From: an uncultured Clostridia bacterium
GTDB lineage: Bacteria > Bacillota > Clostridia > Christensenellales > Aristaeellaceae
DNA length: 58,826 bases
Assembly: GCA_947166705.1 (NCBI GenBank)
Contig: CAMVFE010000010.1
Location: forward strand, 1-58,826
Reading direction: 5' to 3'
The notes under the pieces were generated by a model. The model saw only the letters and a list, made by a program, of their open reading frames with translations, was not told where the DNA came from and searched no databases. Positions 8,332-16,561 of the stretch are shown here, piece after piece. The translations under genes were made by a program, and so were the position numbers. Every line of letters begins with the position of its first letter. Position 1 is the first letter of the stretch.

Positions 8332-9776
8332 CCGTGCTGTGGATCGTCTGCGGGCTCGCGGCGGCGCTCCTGTGCCTGCTGCTGGCCGCCGTTTTCCATA
8401 CGCTGGCGATGCCCTCCCTGAAATCTGATTATGTCCCGGATCCCGATCCTGCCAGGGCCGAGGCCTATGCGGAGAAGCTGAGCCGGATGATTCAGGCGGA
8501 GACCGTTTCCGTGCCGGAAACGGACCAGCGGGAGAAGTTCCTGGCCTTTCACAGGGTGCTGGAGGAGCTTTTTCCGAGGGTGCACGCAGAGCTGGAAAAG
8601 ACGGAAATTGACGGAAACCTGCTGTTTACCTGGCGGGGAAAATCGTCCGAAAAGCCGCTTGTACTGATGAGCCACCAGGATGTCGTGCCGGCGGAGGGAA
8701 CCTGGCTTCACGCGCCCTTCCTCGGGGAAATTGCGGAGGGCCGGGTGTGGGGCCGCGGCGCCGCGGATACAAAATGCTCCCTGATGGCCTTCCTGCAGGC
8801 CGCGGAGGAGATGCTTCAGGAGGGCTACATACCGGAGAGCGACGTTTACCTGTCCTCCTCCTGCACGGAGGAATGGGCCGGCGACGGCTGCCCAAAGCTG
8901 GTGGACGAGCTGGAGCGCAGGGGCGTCCGGCCCTGGCTGGTCTGCGACGAGGGCGGCGGGATCATTACGGAGCCCGTCGGCGGCATTCACGGGAATTTCG
9001 CGATGGTCGGCGTGTTCGAGAAGGGGAAGGCGGACGTCAGATTCACCGCCCGGTCCGGAGGCGGGCACGCGTCGGCCCCTTCAGCGCACAGCCCGGCGGC
9101 GCGGATCGCGGATTTCATCCATGAGGCGGAGCACAGGCGGGTTTTCCGGCGCAGGATGCCGCCGCAGGTGCAGGCCATGTTTGAGACCCTGGCGCCGTAC
9201 GCATCCTTCCCGCTGAAGCTGGTGTTCGGGAACATGTGGCTTTTCAAACCCCTGCTGCTGCAGGTACTTCCCCTTATTTCCGCCCAGGGCGGCGCCATGA
9301 TCCGGACCACCATGGCTTTCACCATGCTGAAGGGATCGGACGCGTACAACGTGATGCCCCAGGAGGCGTCGTTGGGCGCCAACCTCCGCTTCATTCCGCA
9401 CCAGGGCATGAAGGAAAGCCTGGAAATCGTTCGGAAGCTGGCGAAGAAGCACGGGCTGGAGATGGAGGTGTTTCACGCTTCGGATGTGTCCCGGGCGACG
9501 GATATCCACGGGGAGCCCTTCCGAACCGTACAGCGGGTCATCCGGGAAACCTTCCCGGGCTGCGCGGGAAGCCCCTATGTGATGACCGGGGCGACGGACG
9601 CGCGGTATTACGAGCGGATCTGCGACAGCGTCGTACGCTTCGCGCCGGTGGTTTACGGGCCGGAACAGATGAAGGGCATGCACGGGCTGAACGAGAATAT
9701 CGGAATCAGCTGCCTCCCCGGAGCCGTGGATTTTTATAAAAATCTGATCCGGGCAACCGGAGAAGGAGCGGAATGA
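8328..9776 (+). CDS. M20 family metallopeptidase (membrane-anchored)
   Basis: The product is 482 aa from the ATG at 8328, overlapping the previous stop by four bases. Residues 4-26 form a single hydrophobic anchor. The zinc-site motifs are in order: SHQDVVP (His and the adjacent catalytic Asp), GRGAADTK (bridging Asp), SCTEEWAGDG (catalytic Glu-Glu) and a C-terminal MTGATDARYYE with a ligand region near MHGLNE. A dimerisation domain lies in between (GGGHASAPSAHSPAARIADF). Length and anchor resemble the PM20D1/carboxypeptidase S branch of M20, which hydrolyses amide or dipeptide bonds. Translational coupling to two membrane proteins suggests its substrate or product is transported by them. Confidence 0.9.
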   Translation: MTVLWIVCGLAAALLCLLLAAVFHTLAMPSLKSDYVPDPDPARAEAYAEKLSRMIQAETVSVPETDQREKFLAFHRVLEELFPRVHAELEKTEIDGNLLFTWRGKSSEKPLVLMSHQDVVPAEGTWLHAPFLGEIAEGRVWGRGAADTKCSLMAFLQAAEEMLQEGYIPESDVYLSSSCTEEWAGDGCPKLVDELERRGVRPWLVCDEGGGIITEPVGGIHGNFAMVGVFEKGKADVRFTARSGGGHASAPSAHSPAARIADFIHEAEHRRVFRRRMPPQVQAMFETLAPYASFPLKLVFGNMWLFKPLLLQVLPLISAQGGAMIRTTMAFTMLKGSDAYNVMPQEASLGANLRFIPHQGMKESLEIVRKLAKKHGLEMEVFHASDVSRATDIHGEPFRTVQRVIRETFPGCAGSPYVMTGATDARYYERICDSVVRFAPVVYGPEQMKGMHGLNENIGISCLPGAVDFYKNLIRATGEGAE

Positions 9777-9853
9777 CCGGGCAGGGAACGGACACAGGAA
9801 CGGACCGGGGAATGCCGGATCGTACAAATATCCGGAAGGAACCGGCCGGAGCG

Positions 9854-9882
9854 TTGAAGAACGCGGGCCCGTGTGATAGAAT
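9854..9882 (+). promoter_or_regulatory. Sigma-A-type promoter for the YARHG protein gene
   Basis: TTGAAG at 9854-9859, a 17-bp spacer and TAGAAT at 9877-9882 give a good housekeeping promoter 75 bp before the ATG at 9958. It lies inside a short open frame (9773-9961), which argues that this frame is not a gene. Confidence 0.7.
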
Positions 9883-9957
9883 ACGGGAAATGAAACGCGG
9901 GATATGGCCGGAAAGAGGGAGCCCGCCGCACAACGGAAGGAAAGAGGAGGCTTATAA

Positions 9958-10902
9958 ATGACAGGAAAGCAGGCTGGGAAAAAACTGAACCGCGTGCTGG
10001 CCGCCGTGCTCTGCGGGGTGCTGATCGTGCTGTCCGCGCCCGCCGCCGGCTGGGCCGATTCGCTGTACATTATTCCGGACAGCAACACGCGCAAGCTGAC
10101 GGAGGAAGAGGTCTGGGGGTATCAGTACGATACGCTGCTGTATGCCTTCAACGAGATTTACGCGCGCCACGGGTATAAATTCGAAACAGGCAGCCGCTGC
10201 TACAACTGGTTCACGCAGATGCCCTGGTACAAGCCCAACGAGGAAGAGACGTCCACGAACCATCACGCCAGTTTTTCCCAGTGCTCCGCCATCGAGAACT
10301 ACAACCGGGACCTGATCGTGGCGGTTCGGAAGCAGATGCGCGCGACGGGCGATTACAACCCCCGCGGGAAGGGAATGCCCGTGCCGCCCAGCCAGGTGAA
10401 CAAACCCAGAGGCTTCGAGTTTGTGGAACTGAAGGCCGGGCAGAAGCTGCCGGTTTTTTCCGCGCCGTCTGAGAGCGCCTTCAGGGCCAACAACGGGAAA
10501 GCGCTGGTCAACACCAACGGCGCGGTCTACGCCCTGGGATATGACAACGGCTGGATGCTGATGCTCTATGAGGCGAACTACGCGGGACAGTACCGGGTGG
10601 GATACATCAACATGGCCAAGGTCAGAGGCAGGCAGCCGGCGCTGAATCAGCTGAGCTGGGACGGCAGCTCCTGCCAGGTCCTGCAGACCACGGCGCTGAC
10701 GGATGACCCCGCTCAGACCGGGAATCCCATGATCACGCTTCAGGCGGGCACGATCGTGACCTACCTGACGACGATGTTCAACACCGGTGCCTGGGATTAT
10801 ATCGAAACGACGGCCAACGGCCAGACCATCCGCGGGTTTGTGCCCCAGGGAACCCTGTCCGTGACCCCGGACAGCTCCGAGATGTACGACGGAGAGGGAT
10901 GA
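9958..10902 (+). CDS. Secreted YARHG-domain protein
   Basis: The product is 314 aa. A signal peptide (KKLNRVLAAVLCGVLIVLSAP...AGWA) ends near residue 33. The mature N-terminus holds a YARHG domain: NEIYARHGYKF, then CYNWFTQMPWYKP, an extracellular module common in Clostridia. Residues 160-310 form two SH3-like beta repeats (AGQKLPVFSAP..., SCQVLQTTALTDDPA...) that may bind cell wall. GGAAAGAGGAGG precedes the ATG. It is probably a cell-surface protein of unknown ligand, transcribed alone from its own promoter. Behind it a GC-rich stretch (10905-10960) ends in GGCTTTTT and may terminate, but I could not draw a convincing stem. Confidence 0.8.
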   Translation: MTGKQAGKKLNRVLAAVLCGVLIVLSAPAAGWADSLYIIPDSNTRKLTEEEVWGYQYDTLLYAFNEIYARHGYKFETGSRCYNWFTQMPWYKPNEEETSTNHHASFSQCSAIENYNRDLIVAVRKQMRATGDYNPRGKGMPVPPSQVNKPRGFEFVELKAGQKLPVFSAPSESAFRANNGKALVNTNGAVYALGYDNGWMLMLYEANYAGQYRVGYINMAKVRGRQPALNQLSWDGSSCQVLQTTALTDDPAQTGNPMITLQAGTIVTYLTTMFNTGAWDYIETTANGQTIRGFVPQGTLSVTPDSSEMYDGEG

Positions 10903-11000
10903 CCGCCCTCCGCCCGGCGAGGCGGCTTTCACCGGCGCCGGGGCTGCGGCTTTTTCAGACGGGAGCAGATCGTCTGACCCCGGAATACGGTTTTTCACCG

Positions 11001-11036
11001 CCCCTTCTTGCAATCGGAAGGGGCATTTGCTATAAT
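11001..11036 (+). promoter_or_regulatory. Promoter of the AlaRS-like gene, with the -35 box in a hairpin loop
   Basis: TTGCAA at 11008-11013, a 17-bp spacer and a perfect TATAAT at 11031-11036 lie 84 bp before the start codon. The -35 box is exactly the loop of an inverted repeat, CCCCTTC (11001-11007) and GAAGGGG (11017-11023). The repeat could be an operator or the tail of upstream transcription. The leader is too short for a T-box and shows no T-box consensus. Confidence 0.75.
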
Positions 11037-11119
11037 ATCCCGGCGCCTTTGATAACAGGGCTTCGCGGGCTTCCGGCGAGCGCCGGCGGCATGAATAAAT
11101 GAGGAGAAGAGGTACCGAC

Positions 11120-13093
11120 ATGAAAGAAATCACCTCAGCCGAGCTGCGGGAGAAGTTTTTGAGCTTCATGGAAAGCAAGGGACATCACCGGATTGAATCC
11201 GCCTCCGTGATTCCGGAAAACGATCCGACCGTTCTGTTTACGACGGCCGGCATGCATCCGCTGGTTCCCTATCTGATGGGAACGCCGCATCCCGCCGGGA
11301 GCCGGCTGACGGACGTGCAGAAGTGCATCCGGACCGGCGATATCGATGATGTCGGGGATCCCAGCCATCTGACTTTCTTTGAGATGCTGGGCAACTGGAG
11401 CCTGGGGGATTACTTCAAGAAGGAGATGATTCCCTGGAGCTGGGAATTCCTGACCAGCCCGGAATATCTGGGGCTTTCGAAGGACAGACTGGCGTTCACC
11501 GTTTTCGAGGGAGACGAGGACTGCCCGAGGGATACCGAAAGCTATGAGCTCTGGCGCAGCTGCGGCGTGAAGGAGGAAAACATCTTCTTCCTGCCCAAGG
11601 CGAACAACTGGTGGGGCCCCGCCGGAATTACGGGCCCCTGCGGCAGCGATACGGAAATGTTCATCATCACCGACAAGGAACCCTGCGGACCGGACTGCTC
11701 CCCCGCCTGCTCATGCGGGCGGTATCTGGAGATCTGGAACGACGTGTTCATGCAGTACAACAAGACCGCGGAGGGGAAATACGAGCCCCTGGCCAAGAAA
11801 AACGTGGACACGGGCATGGGCTTGGAGCGCACGGTGTGCGTGCTGAACGGCCGCAAAAGCGTCTATGAGATCGACGCTTTTGCCCGGATCCTGGGCCGGA
11901 TCGCGGAGCTGAGCGGGAAGGCTTACGAGGAAGACGAAGCGACGACGCGAGCTTTCCGGATCATCGCCGATCATATGCGCACCTCCACCTTCATCCTCGG
12001 GGATGACCGGGGGGTCAGCCCGTCCAATACGGACCAGGGATATATTCTGCGCCGCCTGATCCGCCGCGCGGTGCGCTACGGCATGCAGCTGGGCATGCCC
12101 GAGGGCTTCACGGTCGAGATCGCGAAGGTGATTATTGACCAGTACAAGGAAGTTTATCCCGAGCTGGAGCGGAACGCCGCCTTCGTCCTGGAGCAGCTGC
12201 AGCTGGAGGAAGCCCGTTTTGCCCGGACGCTGAAGCAGGGCGAGAAGGAATTCGAGAAAGTATACAACAACGTCTGCCAGACCCGGACGATGCTGGAGAG
12301 CATCCTGGCGGCGGAGGACGGCACGGCTCTGGCCAGGGAGCTGGCGGAGAGCAAGAAGCTGAGGCCCTCCCCCGATATGATGCCGATCATTGAGGCGGCC
12401 AAGGCCGGGGACGCCGCTGCGCTGGAGACGGCGGTCAGGACACGGATGGCCGGCCTGTCCACCATGGACGGGCGCAGCGCCTTCAAGCTCTACGATACCT
12501 ACGGCTTCCCGATCGAAATGACCCGGGAACTGGCGGCGGAGAAGGGGCTGTCCATCGACGAGGCGGATTTTGCCGAGCGGTTCAAAAAGCATCAGGAGCT
12601 GAGCCATCAGGGCGCGGATCAGAAATTCAAGGGCGGGCTCGCGGATCACAGCGAGCAGACGGCCCGCCTGCATACCGCGACCCATCTGCTGCACGCCGCG
12701 CTGCGGAAGGTGCTCGGGGACGAGGTGGCCCAGAAGGGCTCCAATATCACCGCGGAGCGGCTGCGGTTTGACTTCTCCTTCGGAAGGAAGATGACTCCCG
12801 AAGAGCTCGCGGAAGTGGAGCGGCTGGTGAATGCCGCGATTGACGCGAAGGTGCCGGTGGTCTGCGAGGAGATGACCGTGCCGGAGGCGAAGGCGAAGGG
12901 CGCGATCGGCCTGTTTGAGAGCAAGTACGGCGAGCGCGTGCGCACCTACAGGATGGGCGATTATTCCTTCGAAATCTGCGGCGGGCCCCACGCGGAGAAC
13001 ACGGGAGATCTGGGATCGTTCAAGATCCAGAAGGAAGAATCCTCCTCCGCGGGCGTGCGGCGGATCAAGGCGACCATCCAGCCCAAAGCGTAA
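11120..13093 (+). CDS. Alanine--tRNA ligase-like protein, short form lacking the C-Ala domain
   Basis: The product is 657 aa against about 870 in standard AlaRS. The class II catalytic domain is present (PTVLFTTAGMHPLVPYL, DVQKCIRTGDIDDVG, FFEMLGNWSLGDYFK, NTDQGYILRRLIRRAVRYG). The editing domain has its zinc-site motifs, TATHLLHAAL and CGGPHAENTG. The protein then ends with the editing domain, so the DHHA1/C-Ala tail is absent. A Cys-rich insert (CGPDCSPACSCGRY) sits before EIWNDVFMQYNK. The ATG at 11120 follows GAGGAGAAGAGGTACCGAC; an in-frame start at 11099 is less likely. It could be the cell's only AlaRS or a paralogue beside a full-length one. It has its own promoter and a strong terminator. 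Confidence 0.88.
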   Translation: MKEITSAELREKFLSFMESKGHHRIESASVIPENDPTVLFTTAGMHPLVPYLMGTPHPAGSRLTDVQKCIRTGDIDDVGDPSHLTFFEMLGNWSLGDYFKKEMIPWSWEFLTSPEYLGLSKDRLAFTVFEGDEDCPRDTESYELWRSCGVKEENIFFLPKANNWWGPAGITGPCGSDTEMFIITDKEPCGPDCSPACSCGRYLEIWNDVFMQYNKTAEGKYEPLAKKNVDTGMGLERTVCVLNGRKSVYEIDAFARILGRIAELSGKAYEEDEATTRAFRIIADHMRTSTFILGDDRGVSPSNTDQGYILRRLIRRAVRYGMQLGMPEGFTVEIAKVIIDQYKEVYPELERNAAFVLEQLQLEEARFARTLKQGEKEFEKVYNNVCQTRTMLESILAAEDGTALARELAESKKLRPSPDMMPIIEAAKAGDAAALETAVRTRMAGLSTMDGRSAFKLYDTYGFPIEMTRELAAEKGLSIDEADFAERFKKHQELSHQGADQKFKGGLADHSEQTARLHTATHLLHAALRKVLGDEVAQKGSNITAERLRFDFSFGRKMTPEELAEVERLVNAAIDAKVPVVCEEMTVPEAKAKGAIGLFESKYGERVRTYRMGDYSFEICGGPHAENTGDLGSFKIQKEESSSAGVRRIKATIQPKA

Positions 13094-13100
13094 GGGAACG

Positions 13101-13135
13101 CAGGCGCCGCGAAGAACGCGGCGCCTGTTTGTTTT
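13101..13135 (+). terminator. Rho-independent terminator
   Basis: Perfect 11-bp GC-rich stem (13101-13111 with 13117-13127), a 5-nt AAGAA loop and TTTGTTTT behind it. It lies 8 bp after the AlaRS-like stop codon. Confidence 0.9.
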
Positions 13136-13190
13136 CGCTCCCGCGGGGAACGGGGAAGCGGAACGGACAGAGCAAAGGAGAAGAACCGGG

Positions 13191-13757
13191 ATGAACGTGA
13201 ATGCGGAACATGAACTGAAAATGCTGCGGGAGAAGGGGATTTCCTCCGAGAATATATTTGACGGAACGATCCTGCATGTGCGGAAGGATCGGGTGGCCCT
13301 GCCCAACGGGGCGGAGGGAAACCGGGAGATCATCCGGCATATCGGCGCGGTCTGCGTGATTCCCGTGACGGAAAACAACGAAGTGATCGTGGAGAGGCAG
13401 TACCGGTATCCGATTGACCGGGTGATTACGGAGATCCCCGCCGGCAAGCTGGACAGCCGGGAGGAAGACCGCCTGTCCGCCGCGAAGCGGGAGCTGCGGG
13501 AGGAAACGGGCTATACCGCGGAGGAATGGATTCCGCTGGGCGATTTCCATCCCGCGCCGGCCTACAGCGACGAATATATCAGCATGTACATGGCAAGGGG
13601 ACTGCACCGGGGAGAAAGGCATCTGGACGCGGACGAGTTTCTGGATGTTTTTGCCGTGCCCCTGAAGGAACTGGCGGAGGATGTGATGGCCGGCAGGATC
13701 TCAGACGCGAAGACACAGACCGCCGTGCTGAAGGCGGCCAGGATTCTGGGGGTCTGA
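13191..13757 (+). CDS. NUDIX hydrolase, ADP-ribose pyrophosphatase-like
   Basis: The product is 188 aa. The Nudix box is intact: GKLDSREEDRLSAAKRELREETGY contains the GX5EX7REUXEE pattern near residues 83-105, with the metal-binding Glu residues. The upstream GAVCVIPVTENNEVIVERQYRYP and downstream GDFHPAPAYSDEY match ADP-ribose pyrophosphatases, which split ADP-ribose into AMP and ribose 5-phosphate. AAAGGAGAAGAACCGGG precedes the ATG at 13191. The next gene starts 4 nt after its stop, so the two are one transcription unit. Confidence 0.9.
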   Translation: MNVNAEHELKMLREKGISSENIFDGTILHVRKDRVALPNGAEGNREIIRHIGAVCVIPVTENNEVIVERQYRYPIDRVITEIPAGKLDSREEDRLSAAKRELREETGYTAEEWIPLGDFHPAPAYSDEYISMYMARGLHRGERHLDADEFLDVFAVPLKELAEDVMAGRISDAKTQTAVLKAARILGV

Positions 13758-13761
13758 CCGG

Positions 13762-14505
13762 ATGGACGGGCAGGCTGAAAAACGATTCCGCGAGATGGCG
13801 GAGCGCTCCTGGAGCCGGGGAATCCCATGCTGCACGGATTTCCTTGATCTGAGCGAACAGACGGCGCTGAATCAGATCCGGCGGAGCCTGCCGCAGCAGG
13901 AGATCCTGCTCTTCGGGGGCGCGGAAGGCTGCGAGCGGGTGATGGCCGGGTTCGGCCTGACGGAGGAGGAGAAGGATTCCCTTCCCATCGCCTGCGTGCG
14001 GATTTCCCCGAAGGGGGCCAGGTTTGCCGGGGACATGAGCCACCGGGACGTGCTCGGGGCGCTGATGAGCCTGGGCTTTGAACGGAGCCTGCTGGGGGAT
14101 ATCATCCTGCGGGATAAGGAGGCCTGGGTCTTCTGCGCGGAGCGGATCGCGGATTACCTCTGCGGAGGGCTGACCTCGGTCCGGCATACGCCCGTCCGGG
14201 CCGAGCGCACGGACGCTCCGCCTTCCGGGGAGCTGTTCCGCCTGCGCAGGGAGACGATCCAGGTTTCCTCCGAACGCATGGACGCGCTGGTTGCGCAGGC
14301 CTTCAGACTGAGCCGGGGGAATGCCCAGAGCCTGTTTTCGGCCGGGAAGGTTTTTCTGGACGGAGCGGAATGCCTGCGGACGGACGCCGAACCCCGGGAG
14401 GGGCAGATTGTCTCCGTCCGGGGGCTGGGCCGCTTCCGCTATATCGGCGCGGAATCCCGGAGCCGGAAGGGAAAATGGAACACGGTGATTGAGAGATATA
14501 TATGA
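13762..14505 (+). CDS. YlmH-like S4-domain RNA-binding protein
   Basis: The product is 247 aa. The N-terminal part (about 1-150) has family-typical LFGGAEGCERVMAGFG and RDVLGALMSLGFERSLLGDI. A C-terminal S4 domain begins ISSERMDALVA-like (VSSERMDALVAQAFRLSRG) and continues SAGKVFLDGAECLRTD, the usual RNA-binding S4 signature. YlmH proteins of Firmicutes bind ribosomes and take part in rescue of stalled 50S-peptidyl-tRNA complexes. Here the gene is not beside the sepF/divIVA cluster where ylmH often lies. It follows the Nudix gene by 4 nt. I am sure of the family and less of its exact role in this organism. Confidence 0.85.
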   Translation: MDGQAEKRFREMAERSWSRGIPCCTDFLDLSEQTALNQIRRSLPQQEILLFGGAEGCERVMAGFGLTEEEKDSLPIACVRISPKGARFAGDMSHRDVLGALMSLGFERSLLGDIILRDKEAWVFCAERIADYLCGGLTSVRHTPVRAERTDAPPSGELFRLRRETIQVSSERMDALVAQAFRLSRGNAQSLFSAGKVFLDGAECLRTDAEPREGQIVSVRGLGRFRYIGAESRSRKGKWNTVIERYI

Positions 14506-14584
14506 GACGGCGAAACCGGACGGACGAAGGCCTGAGCGAACCGGGACCGGTATCGAGAAACCATCCGCCGGAGGAAACAGACAG

Positions 14585-16411
14585 ATGTCAGAGAAAGATT
14601 TTTACAGCCGCCAGATGTCCACCGGAACGCTGATCCGGCGGTTTGTTCCCTATTACCGCAAATATCTGCCGACCCTGCTTTTCGACCTGTTCTGCGCATG
14701 CCTGACCACCGTATGCGAGCTCGCGCTCCCGATGATCGTGCGTGAGATCACCGGCCGGGCCGCCATGGGAGGGATCGGCGAGCTGACCACCGGCTTTATC
14801 CTGCGGATCGGGGCACTTTACCTGGTCCTGCGCTGCGTCGACGCGGCGGGGAACTACTTCATGCAGTCCGTGGGGCACATCATGGGGTCCCGGCTGGAGA
14901 CGGATATGCGGACAGACCTTTTCCACCACCTGCAGCAGCTGTCCTTCAGCTACTACTCCTCCACCAAGGTCGGCCAGATCATGAGCCGGATTACATCCGA
15001 CCTGTTTGAGGTGACGGAATTCGCGCACCACTGCCCGGAGGAATTCCTGATCGCCGGCGTGAAAATGACCGTGGGGTTCGCGCTGCTGATCGGGATGAAC
15101 GTGCCGCTGACCCTGCTGATGTTCTCCGTACTGCCCGGCATGGTCTTTTTCGCGCTGAAGTTCAACCGGAAATTCCGGCAGGCGTTCCGGAAGCGCAACC
15201 GGCAGGTGGGAGAGATCAACGCGCAGGTGGAGGACAGCCTGCTGGGAATCCGGGTGGTGAAATCCTTTGCCAATGAAGACCTGGAAGAGCGCAAATTCGA
15301 CGAGGGCAACCGGAAGTTTCTGGAGTATAAGGCGGTCAGCTACCGTTACATGGCGCAGTTCGGAACGAGCAACCGGGTTTTTGACGGCCTGATGTACATC
15401 ATCGTCGTGGTCGCCGGCGCCCTTTTCATCCGCGGCGGAACCCTGTCCGTAGCGGATTATACGGCGTACCTGCTCTACACCCAGGTGCTGCTTTCCTCCA
15501 TCCGGCGGATCGTCGAATTTATCGAGCAGTTTCAGCGCGGCATGACCGGGATTGAGCGGTTCTATGAAATCATGGACGCGCCGGAGGAGATCCGGGACGC
15601 GCCGGACGCGGTGGAGCTTAAGGATGTCCGCGGCGCGGTGGAATTCCGGAATGTCGGGTTCCATTACGCGGACGATGAAACCGAGGTGCTGCATCACCTG
15701 AACCTGTCCGTGAAGCCGGGACAGTCCGTCGCGCTGGTGGGCCCGTCCGGCAGCGGAAAGACCACGCTGTGCAGCCTGATTCCCAGGTTTTACGATGTGA
15801 CGGAAGGCAGCGTCCTGATCGACGGGCAGGACGTGAAGCATCTGACGCAGCGCAGCCTGCGCCGGGCCATCGGCATGGTGCAGCAGGACGTATATCTCTT
15901 CTCCGGCACGGTGCTGGAGAATATCCTGTACGGAAAGCCGGGAGCGGCCAGGGAGGAGGCCGTGGAAGCGGCCAGAATGGCCGGCGCCCACGAGTTTATC
16001 GAGGCGCTTCCCCAGGGCTACGATACCTACGTGGGCGAGCGGGGCGTCCGCCTTTCGGGCGGGCAGAAGCAGCGGATCTCCATCGCGCGGGTTTTCCTGA
16101 AGAATCCGCCGGTCCTCGTGCTGGATGAGGCGACCTCCGCGCTGGACAACGAGAGCGAGCGGCTGGTGCAGCAGTCCCTGGAAAAGCTGGCGCGCGGCCG
16201 CACCGTCTTCACCATCGCCCACCGGCTGACGACCATCCGCAGCGCGGACGTCATCTGGGTTCTGACGGAGCGGGGCGTCGAGGAAACGGGAACCCATGAG
16301 GAGCTGATGGCCCGCGGGGGCATTTACGCGCGGCTGTACCGGATGTATACCGAACGGCCGGAGAGGAGCGAATCCGGCCGCGGCCCGGAAGCCGCCGGAC
16401 AAAATTCCTGA
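14585..16411 (+). CDS. ABC transporter, fused permease and ATP-binding protein (MsbA/MdlB type)
   Basis: The product is 608 aa from the ATG at 14585 behind GGAGGAAACAGACAG; the longer frame from 14489 would overlap the YlmH-like gene. Residues about 25-320 are the six-helix exporter domain. The ATPase has Walker A GPSGSGKTT, signature LSGGQKQRIS, Walker B VLVLDEATSALD and switch His in IAHRLTT. This type works as a homo- or heterodimer exporting lipids, peptides or drugs from the cytoplasmic membrane. No partner half-transporter is adjacent, so a homodimer is likely. Its start lies 80 bp past the YlmH-like stop, and a beta-mannosidase follows. Confidence 0.93.
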   Translation: MSEKDFYSRQMSTGTLIRRFVPYYRKYLPTLLFDLFCACLTTVCELALPMIVREITGRAAMGGIGELTTGFILRIGALYLVLRCVDAAGNYFMQSVGHIMGSRLETDMRTDLFHHLQQLSFSYYSSTKVGQIMSRITSDLFEVTEFAHHCPEEFLIAGVKMTVGFALLIGMNVPLTLLMFSVLPGMVFFALKFNRKFRQAFRKRNRQVGEINAQVEDSLLGIRVVKSFANEDLEERKFDEGNRKFLEYKAVSYRYMAQFGTSNRVFDGLMYIIVVVAGALFIRGGTLSVADYTAYLLYTQVLLSSIRRIVEFIEQFQRGMTGIERFYEIMDAPEEIRDAPDAVELKDVRGAVEFRNVGFHYADDETEVLHHLNLSVKPGQSVALVGPSGSGKTTLCSLIPRFYDVTEGSVLIDGQDVKHLTQRSLRRAIGMVQQDVYLFSGTVLENILYGKPGAAREEAVEAARMAGAHEFIEALPQGYDTYVGERGVRLSGGQKQRISIARVFLKNPPVLVLDEATSALDNESERLVQQSLEKLARGRTVFTIAHRLTTIRSADVIWVLTERGVEETGTHEELMARGGIYARLYRMYTERPERSESGRGPEAAGQNS

Positions 16412-16561
16412 AACACCTTGACGGAGGACACGGACTGGGGTATGCTTCGGCTGAATACGGCAGGGCGGGATCCGGGGGGGAAGGAGAAGAGCGAAATCCG
16501 CGCTCCCGGAGGTTCCCGAATCCTGCGCGGACTAAAAACACCGGAAGGCGGGGTAAAACGA

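Noticed and set aside
9773-9961. Short frame overlapping the M20 stop
   Set aside because: It contains the promoter at 9854-9882 and the ribosome site of the YARHG gene, and its sequence is unstructured.
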